64,000 bases of DNA from Prorocentrum cordatum (lineage: Eukaryota; Sar; Dinophyceae; Prorocentrales; Prorocentraceae): the NCBI GenBank assembly GCA_963575745.1, contig CAUYUJ010017646.1:85411-149410 (forward strand). The letters are read 5' to 3'. Positions 1 to 9,440 of the stretch are shown piece by piece. Each line of letters starts with the position of its first letter. Positions within the stretch are counted from its first letter, which is position 1. Under the pieces are notes generated by a model. It saw nothing but the letters and a program-made list of their open reading frames with translations, was not told where the DNA came from and made no database searches. Both the position numbers and the translations under genes were made by a program.

Positions 1-110
1 TGTGGTGTCCCGCGGTGTCCCGCCGTGGTGTCCCGATGATGTCCCATGGTGTCCCGCGGTGTCCCGCCGTGGTGTCCCGATGATGTCCCGTGGTGTCGTG
101 TGGTGTCCCA
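1..110 (+). repeat. GGTGTCCC-type satellite, left arm
   Basis: Short tandem units of the form GGTGTCCCGCGGTGTCCC with variants (GATGATGTCCC) run from the window edge to about 110, so the array probably continues to the left. The same unit in reverse orientation fills 1455-1732. The open frames here are rich in V, S, R, P and W and only reflect the repeat. Confidence 0.9.
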
Positions 111-500
111 CTGGATCGATAGTGAGATCGATAGAAAGATCGCCAGTGCGATCGATCGTTAGATCGATAGTGACATCGATTGTGAAGTCGATTGTCGGAT
201 CGATAGTGAAATAAGTGAAATAGTGAAATAGTGATGTCGATTGTGAGATAGATGGTAGGGTTTGTAGTGAGACCGATAGTGGAATCGATATTGGGATCGA
301 CAGTAAGATCGGTAGTGACATCGATATTGAGGTCGATTGTGATGTCGATTGTGAGATCGATTGTGATATTCCTAGTGAGATCAATAGTCAGATCGATTGC
401 GAGGTCGATAGTTGGAGGGATTGTGATATTCGGTGAGATCGATATTCGAATAGCGAGGTCGATTGTGAGGTCGGTTGTGAGATCGAGTATGAGGTCGTTG
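110..500 (+). repeat. GATCGATAGTGA tandem array, left arm
   Basis: About 390 bp of degenerate 12-bp units GATCGATAGTGA / GATCGATTGTGA. The 12-bp period keeps frames open and gives the repeated peptide RSIV. The reverse complement of the same unit occupies 578-770 and 1205-1450. Confidence 0.9.
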
Positions 501-561
501 GTTCCTCCCCACCCGAATCTCCTCATCACCTAGGTGATAAGGAGTTTCGGAGGGAGGGAAC
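501..561. repeat. Palindromic centre between the two satellite arms
   Basis: A near-palindrome of about 60 bp. Its core is the perfect 14-mer ATCACCTAGGTGAT at 525-538, and the flanks (GTTCCTCCCC... and ...GGAGGGAAC) also pair with a few mismatches. It lies exactly where the GATCGATAGTGA array changes orientation, so it acts as the hairpin centre of the larger inverted repeat. Confidence 0.8.
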
Positions 562-577
562 TGACGCCTCACTGAAA

Positions 578-770
578 CGATCTCACCATCGATCTCACGA
601 TCGATTTCACTATCGGTCTCACTATCGATCGCACAGTCGATCTCACTACCGATCGCACAATCGATCTCACCATCCGTCTCACAATCAATCTCACTATCCC
701 TCTCACTATCGGCCTCACTATCGATCTCACAATCGATCTCTCTATCGATCTCTGTATCGACCTCACAAGC
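578..770 (-). repeat. GATCGATAGTGA array, inverted, first block
   Basis: Units read TCACTATCGATC on the plus strand, the reverse complement of the array at 110-500. This is the proximal part of the right arm of the inverted repeat centred near 531. Confidence 0.88.
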
Positions 771-1167
771 TGATCCACGCGAGCCAAAGGCAGAGTTCTG
801 GCAGCGTGTGCTCAGAGAGGCGTGCATCCTCACGAATCGCCACGGCGCCTGGAGCAAGATCTTGGCCTGGCGATATTTCGGCTGGGAGGCGTACCTCGAG
901 CGCCACCCAGAGCTCTCGCCAGCCCGTGTGTTAGAATTCCACGACCCCGCTTGGCTGCGGCAGCGCGGGCTGGAGGCTGGCAGCGCAGGCCTCTCCGCAG
1001 GCCGCCTTCGGACCCGAGCCAGGGTGGGAGGCGTGGCGCTGGGATGGGATGAGTCCCGTCCCCCTCTTCCCTCCTGCCTCGGGCCTCGCCTCCCTCCCCT
1101 CCCCGCTCCTCCTCCCCCCCCTAGTTTGCAGGGGCGGGGGTCTTGCTGCTGTGCGAGAGAGTTGTAG
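769..1167 (+). CDS. Possible coding exon inside the satellite palindrome (unrecognised)
   Basis: A non-repetitive segment of about 430 bp interrupts the right satellite arm. In one plus frame it reads as ordinary-looking protein from about 781 to 1000, containing WQRVLREACILTNRH, WRYFGWEAYLERHPELSP and EFHDPAWLRQRGL, with balanced W, E, H and L content. The frame then becomes proline-rich and stops at 1167. There is no ATG at the start of the good part and no family is recognised. It could be an exon, a captured gene fragment or part of a mobile element. The contrast with the surrounding 12-bp repeats is clear; coding status is inferred only. Confidence 0.3.
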   Translation, partial: ADPREPKAEFWQRVLREACILTNRHGAWSKILAWRYFGWEAYLERHPELSPARVLEFHDPAWLRQRGLEAGSAGLSAGRLRTRARVGGVALGWDESRPPLPSCLGPRLPPLPAPPPPPSLQGRGSCCCAREL

Positions 1168-1204
1168 CGAGGAGCAGTTGACGCGTTGTTCGATCAGGTC
1201 CCAA

Positions 1205-1450
1205 CCAGCCAAGTATCGATCTCACAATCGATGTCAGTATCGATGCCACTATCGATATCCCCACCATCGATCCCACAATCGATCTCACAATCGACCTCAC
1301 TATCGATCTCACCATCGATCTCACTATTGACTTCACCGTTGATCTCACAGCCGAGTGCACTACTGATATCATTATCGATCGCGTTGTCGATCTCACGATC
1401 GACCTCACGATCGATCTTACTATCGATCTCACTATCGATCTTACTGTTGA
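1205..1450 (-). repeat. GATCGATAGTGA array, inverted, second block
   Basis: Degenerate units TCACTATCGATC, TCACAATCGATC and similar. It continues the block at 578-770 on the far side of the non-repetitive insert 775-1200. Confidence 0.88.
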
Positions 1451-1454
1451 TCCC

Positions 1455-1732
1455 ATGGGACTCCACGAGACACCACGCGACATCATCGAGACACCACAGC
1501 GGGACACCGCGGAACACCACAGGACACCACGGGACACCATGGAACATCGTCATGGGACACCGCGGGACACCTTGGGTCACCGCGGGACACCACGGGACAC
1601 CATCGTGACTCCACGGCGCGACACCGCGGGACACCATCGACACCGCACCAGAACACCATCGGGACACCAATCGAAACACCGCGGGACACCACGGGACACT
1701 GTCGGGACCACGGCGGGGCACCCCCGGCAATC
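1455..1732 (-). repeat. GGTGTCCC-type satellite, right arm
   Basis: Units GGGACACCGCGGGACACC and variants, the reverse complement of the satellite at 1-110. Together with 1-110 this makes the order A, B, palindrome, B', insert, B', A'. Confidence 0.9.
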
Positions 1733-2860
1733 GCCCATCTTGCGGCCTGGGAGGAGGGCCACGCCGGGCCCTACCGTAGCCAGTGGGGGGTCATTTCATT
1801 CGCCCGCCCACGCAACTTCGCCTTGCCTGCACGCGCGACACGAACCCGAAGCCGGAACCGATTTCCCGGTGGGGGGCTCTCCGTTCCAATTATATAGATC
1901 TCATCCTTTCTTCTCTGATAAATGTATCCCTGGGGGCGAGGCCCCGGGCCCCGCCGAGCAACCCCTGCGCGCCATGGGCAACTCGGGTTCTCCTCCGGAC
2001 AGCTTGGAGACCCCGAGACGGCTAAAGAGAGCTCGACAAGCGTTCACGACGGCTCCAACAAGGCGCCAGAGGCCCCCAACACGCCCCAAGACAGCCCCCA
2101 GAGTGCTCCAAGATGGCCCCAGAAGAGTGCCAGTCGCTCGCGGGGCGCCCCTCCAGGCCCACGAGGTCCACAAGTGGTTCCGCCAGAGCGCCGACAGAAA
2201 CACACGTGTTTGATTTCAATTGGTTAATTTTGCGTATGTGTGTACACATATAGATTCTCGGGCTTACGCCGCACCGCCGACTGCTTGGGGGTGTAGTAGA
2301 CGCCGTCCGGTGGGGGCCTCGTGTCAGCATTGTGGGAGTTTTGGTGGGATCTCCTGTGGTCTTCTTGGGGCCGAGGGCTCGGAGTGTCCGATCGAATCCT
2401 TTGGCTGGTTTTCTTTTGGAGTTGGTGTTGGGCACCTCTGTGGGCGTCGTGGAGGTCGCAGGTGCCGTCGTGGGGCCATCGTGGGGGCCTTGCGGGTCCT
2501 TTACGAGCGTCGGGAAGTTCAAAGCGCGAGATTTCCCCAAAACCGACCACAATGCCCACATAGCCCCGGATTTGTCGGTGGTCGGGTGTAGCAGGTGGTG
2601 TACATCCAGAAAGAAGGCTGACACATGTCCCAGCGAACACGCCGCAGTCGGTCTCCCCCATTCGCACCCGATCTCCCATCGTCCATCTGAGTTATGAGAG
2701 CTCATACCATCCCAGCTCAATCGGTGCGTGAGTTACACTTGTATGTGTATCGAAGACGCCTACGGCGAATCACCGCCGCCCCCTGTCTTGTTGGGAGCGC
2801 CTATGTGGCCGAACGTTGAGGCCAGACTTGCCAAGCTATCGGGCCATGTGTTCCCCGAGT
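1733..2860. other. Intergenic DNA with short GGCC-type array blocks in both orientations
   Basis: No gene seen. 2030-2170 carries units in the CCAAGATGGCCCC orientation and 2330-2520 carries the opposite orientation (GTCTTCTTGGGGCC), so the block is locally inverted. Around 2505-2565 there is an AT-richer segment (GTCGGGAAGTTCAAAGCGCG...) resembling modules found in the arrays at 7.8-9.2 kb. Open frames here are low-complexity shadows of the array. Confidence 0.6.
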
Positions 2861-3055
2861 CGTGTCGGAAAGCCTTCGCGGAACACGTGGGCATTTTGAA
2901 GCTCATCTTGGCCGTCTGGAGGCCATTTTGAGCCTTTTTCGAGCCTTCTCGGAGGACGTCTTGGAGGGATCTCGGAGCGTCGTGGAGGCCATCTTGAGCG
3001 TCTTGGAGGCCTCTTGGACCGTTTTGGGGGCCTCTTGAGGCCGTCTTGGGCCTCC
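2860..3055 (+). repeat. GGCCGTCTTGG-type degenerate array
   Basis: Degenerate 10-12-bp units (GGCCRTCTTGGNG) such as GAGGCCATCTTG and GGGCCTCTTG. It abuts the Copia zinc-knuckle coding sequence directly near 3055, which suggests truncation of the 5' end of the retrotransposon at this point. Confidence 0.8.
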
Positions 3056-3589
3056 AACTGGTGCCAGAAGCAGGGGCACAACGAGAAGGACTGCGGGCAC
3101 AAGGTGGCTGGCAAGCCACGGGCGCCGTCAGCAGCGCCCCCGAAGGCGGCCGCAGTCCAGAAGGCCCTTGCGGGCGCTGAGGGCCAGAGGACCGTGAGCG
3201 CGGTGGCCGCGGGCCCCGACGGCGACGAGGTCGGCTGGGTCTTTGGAGTCAGGAGCTCGGTCGGAGGCTGCCGCAGGGGGGAGCGCAGAGGGCTCGTCCT
3301 CGCAGACAGTGGCAGCGACGAGCACCTCTGCGGCCAGGCGTCCGGATCACAGCATCTGACAGTTCAGGAGGACCCCACAGCGCCCAAGCTCACCACGGTG
3401 AGCGGCCAGAGGCTTGGTGCCGAGGGGCTCCGTAGGATCCCGATGGTCGTCGGTGGTGGGAAGGGTCGCGAGCCATGCTTGGGGAACCTCAGAGTGAGCG
3501 ACGACCTTGCCCCTCAGGACGCGGTGCTCACCCTCGGGAAGCGGGCGCGCAAGCAGCTCAGGTTTGTCCTCGAGGAGAGTGGCCCGTGA
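3014..3589 (+). pseudogene. Copia gag end plus aspartic protease fragment
   Basis: Shows WCQKQGHNEKDC, a CCHC zinc knuckle whose first cysteine is replaced by serine or lost at the junction with the upstream array. The protease active-site block LADSGSDEHLC follows at 3299-3331, then LTTVSGQRL, as in retropepsins. The first residues, encoded by 3014-3055, derive from the GGCC array and are not gag. In an active element this product would bind RNA and process the polyprotein. The frame ends at 3587-3589 before reaching the integrase, a break in what should be one polyprotein. Confidence 0.75.
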
Positions 3590-4223
3590 GCGGGCGGACA
3601 TGAAATTAGTTGGCAACGAATTGTACTTCGCTGCGCAGATCCACGACGCAATGGGCGAAGCCAAGCTCGCAGCCTGCCCCGCCAGGGTCGCCGCAGCAGG
3701 TGTCACGGGAGCTCCGCGGGGGGCGGCGCGGGGAGGGGATCCTCCGCCGCATCCCAGGAGCTGGAGGGCCGCGTGACCCAGCACCACCAGGGGCAGGAGC
3801 GGCGCCACCGCAGGCGCTGGAGGCGGCGGCGCCACCAAGGGCATAGGCGGCGGCGGCGCCCGCGCAGGGCCAGGGCGCATCCGCGGCGGCACCGCCGCCG
3901 GGGCGGTCATGCCTCGAGGGACTTGGGCCAAGCTCGAGGATGGACGCCATGCAGCAGCGCTTCAAGGAGATCTACGCCCCGCACTACGGGACCTAGGCTC
4001 AGTGCCGGCACGGCCCGTCGAGCACGAGGGCAGACGCAAGGTGAGGGCGGCGACGGATGATTTCCGCGAGCTGTGGCGCGAGGAGGTGAGGCGTCAGGCG
4101 GAGGCGGGGCAGGTGCTGGAACCGACCGCGTTCCCCGACGTCCGCGAGCCAAAGCCAGAGGAGAGAAAGCGCCGCGAGTAGAACCAGCGCTGCCCACCGC
4201 GGCGCTGGCGCGCGCACTGTCAG

Positions 4224-5126
4224 ATGGGGCGTGGGCGTGACGGGCCCCGCGAGCTGCTGGGCGCGGAGGTGGAACGCCTCCCCGTGGTCGGTCTTGACCT
4301 GGCATTCTTTAAGGGCGAGGCGGCCGACGCCATGGAGGCGGGCCCCCGCGTCGAGGATGGCCAGAGACAGGGCGAGGAGGCGGTGCTGGTGGTCGCGGAC
4401 GCCGACGCAGGCGCCGCGAGGAGTGCCCCGAAGCCCGGCCGACGCGCTGACCCCTGCGCGGTGGCAGCCACGGTGGCGTTCACCAAGGGCTTATTCCATC
4501 AGAAGGTCATCCTATGGCAAGACCACGAGGACGCCATGATGGACCTGGCCAACAAGGTCGAAGCAGAGCCACCCAACCGCGTGGTCGTGAGACCAGCGCC
4601 TACGTTCAGCTCCCAGTCGGATCCCCCCGAGAACGCCAATGGCATCATCCAGGCGCTGTTCCGCGCGAGCAGGGGCGCGCTGGAGGCGCAGCTGGGGGCC
4701 AGGGCCCGACCGGGCACGGCCATGTGCAAGTGGCTGCAGCGCCGCGCGGGCTGGGCATGCACCAACCTGAGGATCAAGGCGAGCGGTCGCGCCGCACATG
4801 AGGACCTCTACGGCCGCGCCTGCGCCAGGGAGATGGCCACCCCAGGGAGGTCCGCCCTGGCGCGCCTACCTAGGGGCAGGAACCGCAGGGCTAGAGGCAG
4901 GGTGCACCACGCGGGCGACATGGGCTTCGCGAGGGCGGTCTGGCTAGGAAAGAGCCATGTTACTGATGAGCACATCTGCGCCCTCGAGATGGGCGAGCTA
5001 GTCGCGACGAGGACCGCCAAGAGGCTGCCCGAAGAGCGGGGGTTCAACCGCGCCGCCGTGGCGGCGCTGGGGGCGACACCCCCGCGACGCCGAGGGCTGC
5101 AGCACCAGCGAGCGCGCCTCCACTGA
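4224..5126 (+). pseudogene. Copia integrase fragment
   Basis: Around residues 20-30 it has VVGLDLAFF, a candidate first catalytic Asp region. KVILWQDHEDAMMDLANKV is the equivalent of the TDNE segment carrying the second Asp. FSSQSDPPENANGIIQ holds the final Glu in the usual SSQSNG..E context, followed by the conserved run RGALEAQLGARARP...WLQRRAGW. Assignment rests on this spacing and on similarity to integrase cores of dinoflagellate Copia elements. The copy is interrupted before and after, so no functional enzyme is expected. Confidence 0.65.
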
Positions 5127-5168
5127 CGCCCCCGATAGGTCGATCTCCGAAGCGACCCGCGGAGGGGG

Positions 5169-5939
5169 GTGGCAACCGAGGCGCCCTTGCGAGGTCCCGA
5201 GTTCGCGGAGTTGCAGCTAAGCGCTGTGGTGACATTCGGCCTGACTTCCTGCAGATCCTCAAGGACATGGATGTCCTTGATCCCCGCGGCGCTTCGGACT
5301 CGCAGTGGGTCGAGGCTTCCACCGGACGGGCCCTCGACGGCAAGGGGCAGCACGGGGTTGGGCAAGCTCGTCAAACGGAGCGGGGCCGCTGGCAAGAAGA
5401 TCAGCGCCCGCTGGGGCCGCGTCTACATGTGGGGCGCGAACATCGGATGCAGGACCGCTAAGTCAAGGTTCGTCGCGCGGGGGTTCAAGTGGCAGGGGTG
5501 CCGCGACGACCCCTTCGCGCCAGGGGGCAGCATGGCCGACAGCCGAGTGGTGGACCATGTGGCCCTGCAGCACGGATGGCCCACCTTCATTGTTGACGCG
5601 GAGGGCGCGCACTACCAGGTTCCCGAGGAGGGGGGCGCGCGGGCCGAGTGCCCACCCAAAGTCCTGGAAGAGTGCCGCGCGAAGGGCGACACTGAGGACT
5701 GCGTTTGGCAGCTCGCGAAGCAGTTGCGAGGACGGCATGCTGGAGGGGATCGCTGGGTCGAGTTCGCAGCGGAGCAGCTCATGGCCAGGGGTCCGAGCGG
5801 TCGCCGACCGCGCCCCAGTTCTTCTGGCACGCCGAGCCCCCGTGTCTGGTGGGGCTGCACATGGATGACATGCGCGGCGCAGCGCCTGGAGTTGCCGGGT
5901 CCGGCTTCGTGCTGGACCTGGGCCGCGGCGCCAAGATGA
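5169..5939 (+). pseudogene. Copia reverse transcriptase, N-terminal part
   Basis: Contains AKSRFVARGFKWQG, the usual K.RLVARGF start of Copia reverse transcriptase, and FIVDAEGAHYQVP (Asp codon at 5595-5597), the first catalytic aspartate motif. The homologous reading then leaves this frame before the YxDD box, which is encoded in the next feature's frame. The frame change lies between about 5690 and 5850. Confidence 0.7.
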
Positions 5940-6607
5940 AGTGGTCAGGCCTGCAGGGCGACGGTGCCGACCACGAGTTTCTCAAGAGGCGACGCGTGCG
6001 AGAGCCCGACGCTACCTGCATTCAGCCCGACGAGAAGCACCTCGCGAAGGCACTGGGGGCGCTGGGCCTGGAGGAGGGCAGCCCGCGTGCCGCCCCGGGG
6101 GCGGAGGCGCGCAAGGCAGGCGTGGATGACGCGCGCCGACGCCGGCCCACGCGAGGCTACGCCGTTCAGGAGCGTGGCCATGTGCCTGCTGTTCTATCTG
6201 CTACCGCGAGGATGCTCAGTTCGACATCAACTACCAGACCGTGCATCTCATCGCCCCTGGAGGCGGACATGCGAGCCCTCAAGAGGCTGGCAAGGTACCT
6301 GAAGGGCGCGAGGGACCTGGGCGTGAGGATGGCCAAGCCCACCACGCCGCATGACATCGTCGACCTGGTCGCGCGGACAGACTCCGACTGGGCAGGCGAC
6401 GCGAAGGAGCGGAAGAGCCAGACCTGCGCGCACATCACCGCGCGCGGGTGTCCGATGTTCGGGGTCAGCAGCTGTCGTCGAGGCGCCCTGCCCCTTAGCA
6501 GCTGCGAAGCCGAGTGGCGCGCTGGAGCTCGAGGTCTCAGCGAAGGACTTGGGCTGAGGCTGCTCTTCGCGTTCATGGGCTACAGCGTGCGCGTGAGCTG
6601 GCGATGA
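5705..6607 (+). pseudogene. Copia reverse transcriptase C-terminus plus RNase H
   Basis: Carries LVGLHMDDM (HMDD at 5858-5869 replaces YVDD, the metal-binding catalytic pair), ALKRLARYLKG, and the RNase H block TDSDWAGDAKERKSQT ... LPLSSCEAEW, characteristic of Copia RNase H. A TGA at 6605-6607 interrupts the frame. The same frame continues beyond it with DSSSARALARRQGTGRIKHL and NLADLGTKALPR to about 6800, the normal end of Copia pol, so the TGA is a premature stop rather than the true terminus. Confidence 0.78.
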
Positions 6608-6830
6608 GACAGCTCGAGTGCGAGAGCGCTGGCGAGACGCCAGGGCACTGGGCGGATCAAGCACCTTACCACCAAGACCCTTTGGATTCAGCAGTTGGTG
6701 GCCAAGGAGGTCATCACCATCGAGCTTGTAAGCGGCGGCGACAACCTAGCGGATCTTGGCACGAAGGCGTTGCCGAGGACACGCCTCGAGATGCTGGAGT
6801 CGGGGCCATGCCCGCCGGCTTCCAGGCCCA
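6608..6830 (+). pseudogene. Terminal RNase H segment after the premature TGA
   Basis: In the same frame as the upstream RNase H, this stretch encodes RIKHLTTKTLWIQQLV and GGDNLADLGTKALPR, the diagnostic end of Copia pol (RHL..R.LW.Q and N.AD..TK.L). It fixes the true 3' coding limit of the element near 6800-6830. Confidence 0.7.
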
Positions 6831-7400
6831 GTCGAACCTGCCGAGGGCGTTGCTTGCAGTAGCCGCGTCGCCCCCCACAGCTGCGCAGGGAAGCTCGACC
6901 GAGCTGCGCGAGGCGCCGCGGGAGATGGACGAGAGCGCGCTGACTCCAGTGACCACGTTGGGGGCCGCGGGCGAGGGCTACTACGTGAGCCTGACTGTGC
7001 TAATGGCAGGCGTGAGCCTAGGACTCGTGCTTGCTTTGCTTGGGTTTTCCTTGATTTGCTGGTTCTGTCCGCGTGCGGGGCCGAGCTGGTGCCGCGCGGG
7101 TGCCCTGCCGCGCGGCGGCTGCGGCGGGGGGCCAAATGTTGCTCCGATCGAGGGATCGAGCGAGCCAGCTGTGAAGACCAAGATTAAGAAGGGCGACCGC
7201 AGAAGGGCGGTTGCCACCCAGAGCCAGGTAAAGCACACTTGGTGGACGACCAGCCCCCGTTTCCAGCCTTTGGGGCCGAGAGAACAGGGGGTTTGGTCCG
7301 AGTAGGGCCTTGAACCGTGTATTGTTTATATGGGCCATGGGCGCGAGCCTGGACCTCCGCGGCTATGCGTCGAGGCACTGCGGGTTTTAGTTTTAATTTC
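6830..7400 (+). other. 3' region of the Copia element with a hydrophobic open frame
   Basis: A frame open from 6514 to 7305 includes a strongly hydrophobic stretch at about 6980-7070 (YYVSLTVLMAGVSLGLVLAL then LLGFSLICWF) that would make one membrane helix, followed by basic, low-complexity sequence. It overlaps the end of pol in another frame, so its first half is a shadow. Whether the hydrophobic segment is translated is unknown; it could be an envelope-like leftover or chance. I see no recognisable LTR here. Confidence 0.35.
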
Positions 7401-7600
7401 TAGGACCCTGGAGGGAGTTGTGACCCGATGGGGTGTCCAAGGAGGAGCGGGCTCACCACCCGCCCCCCGCTCGGCCAGGCGGCGTGCTCGGGATCTTGTG
7501 TGATTCGGACGCCATGAATTCATAGCATGCCCGCCGGCCCTTATGTTCGAGCTGCGTTGGAGGAAAAAAGAGCCCCAAGATGCGCTTTCTCCACCCATCC
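7400..7600. other. No feature seen
   Basis: Transition between the Copia 3' region and the long array. No coding or repeat signal I can support. Confidence 0.5.
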
Positions 7601-9240
7601 GCGTAACTTCCGCCCATCTTCGGCCATCTCGGTGGGCTTCTGGCCCATCTGACGCTGTCGGAAGCAGTTTGGGGGACCTCTCTGGGCCGACTTGGGGCCC
7701 TCTCGGAATGCTCCAGGGCTGTCTTGGAGGCCATCTTGGGCGTCTTAAAAGGCCTCCTGGGCCGTCGTGGGGCCATCTTGGAGGCCTCTTGGGCGATCTT
7801 TGGGGGCTCTTGGGCCGTCTCGGGCCGTCGGAGGGCCGAAAAGAAGTAATTTTGAAACTATGTCAAAAAACCTTGGGACAATTAGTGTTTTTGATATCTT
7901 TTGGCCTTCTGGAGGCCCTCTTGGATGCCTCTTGTGCCGTCTTGGGCCAGCTTCGAGTTAACTTCGGCCATCTTGGTGGGTTCTTGGCCCGTCTGACGCC
8001 GTCGGGAGCCGTCTTGGGGCCTCTCTGAAACGGCTTGGGGCCCTTTTGGGGCGCTTCGGGGCCGTCTTGGGGGCCATGTTGCGCGTGTTGGAGGCCTCTT
8101 GGCCCGTCTTGGGGCCCTCTTGGGGCCGTCTTGGGGGCCTTTTGGGCCGTCATGGTGCCCTCTTGGAGGCCTCGTGGGCGATCTTGGCGGCCTTTTGGGC
8201 CGTCTTGAGCCTTCGGATTGCCGAGAAGAGGCAAACCCCAACATCCTTCGAAACCTTTCTGGGAAGTCAATGATTTTGGCCTTTCCGGGCCTCCTGGAGC
8301 ACCTCTTGGAGACTTCTGGGGCCGTATTAAGGCCTCTTGGGCCGTCTTGGGCCATCTTGAGGCTGTCGTACGCCATCTTGGGTACATTTTGGGTTGTCTT
8401 GGAGGCATCTTGGGGCCATCTTAACCGTCTTGGAGGCCATCTTGGCCGTTTGGGATGCATCTTGGAGGCCATCTTGGTCCGTCGTGGAGCCGTCTGGACC
8501 AGGAAAAACCTTGTGGAGCCCGGTCCAGACAACTTTTCGGCATCCCTTTCGGGTGGCCGGCGGGACGGGCCGAAGCCCCAGGGGGAGTTCTTTTTGAAGA
8601 AGACCAGAACCAAAACCGAAATGATTTAGCACGCCGGGCACCTCTGTGGCAAGCCAACAGGGGGCGGCGGATCTGGTGGCATTCGGCCCATCCCGCCATG
8701 GTGCCTGGGCTGTGGCTCAGAAGCCTCTTGGATGTGCGTTTGGATCTCGTGAGAAGCGTCGCTGGGGCATTCCCGAGGCAGGTTGGCGGCCTCTGGGGAG
8801 CTGTTTTGGGGCCTCTTGGGGTCTCTTTTGGGGCTCTTGGGGGTCTCGTGGGGGCCTCGTGGAGCCCCTGGAGGGCCTCTTTTGGCGGAGAGCTTGAATT
8901 TTTGGTTCGTGGTCCCCTTCTTTGGCCCGTCTTGGTGCCTTCTTGGGGGCCTCTTGGGCTGTCTTGAGGCCCTCTTGACCCGTGTTCGGGCCATCTCGGG
9001 CAGTCGTATGACATTCTCGGGGACCCGACGGGCCGTCGCAAGGCGGTTTTGGGTGCCTCTGGGGCCGTCGTGGAGCGTCGGAAGCCTGAAAAGGCGCGAC
9101 AGCCAAAAACCTTGAAACAACACATGCAAATCAACGTTTTTGGCCTCTTGGGGCCCTCGTGGGAGGTCTCGTCGGAGCCTTTTGGGGCGTGTCGGACGCG
9201 ACTCTTGAGGTTTCTTTTGGGGCTCTTGGGGGTCACCTGG
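7600..9240 (+). repeat. Long GGCCGTCTTGG-type degenerate array with embedded modules
   Basis: About 1.6 kb of degenerate 10-12-bp units (GGCCGTCTTGG, GGGGCCATCTTG, GAGGCCTCTTG). All plus frames read as variants of LGPSWG..GGLLG and the minus frames as PKRPPRRP, which explains the many overlapping open frames. AT-richer segments of about 70-80 bp interrupt it at about 7838-7915, 8214-8285 and 9085-9155 and resemble each other (see findings). Confidence 0.85.
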
Positions 9241-9264
9241 GGGGGCAGCTTGCGTCACCGTGGC

Positions 9265-9440
9265 CGACACACACGCACACACGCACACACACACACACAC
9301 ATAAACATAGTTCAAATTATATTTTTGTGCGTATGTTATATATACATATGTATACATATGTGCATGTGTATACGCACGTGTCTATATGTATGTGTATGGA
9401 AAACGTTCATGGATGGTTAAATACAGGTACCTGTAGCACA
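9265..9440 (+). repeat. CA microsatellite followed by TATACATATG-rich DNA
   Basis: 9268-9302 is (CA)n with a few CG steps. Directly after it comes AT-rich DNA with repeated ATATGTATACATATGTG steps to about 9400. Confidence 0.9.

Larger units (their letters stand above)
3055..6830 (+). mobile_element. Decayed Ty1/Copia-class LTR retrotransposon
   Basis: Domains are in the Copia order on the plus strand: zinc knuckle (3060-3100), aspartic protease (DSG at 3305), integrase (about 4280-4810), reverse transcriptase (about 5440-5900) and RNase H (about 6240-6800). Placing integrase before reverse transcriptase distinguishes Copia from Gypsy. The copy is dead: the domains lie in different frames, with a frame change inside the reverse transcriptase and an in-frame TGA at 6605-6607 in RNase H. 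Most of gag and the 5' LTR are missing where it meets the GGCC array. I could not find a convincing LTR pair. The DSGSDEH protease and HMDD motif match the style of dinoflagellate Copia elements known to me. Confidence 0.88.

Noticed and set aside
7600-9240. Several overlapping open frames of 100-270 codons on both strands
   Set aside because: All read as variants of LGPSWG or PKRPPRR and follow the 10-12-bp GGCC array in every frame; no motif, no consistent start.
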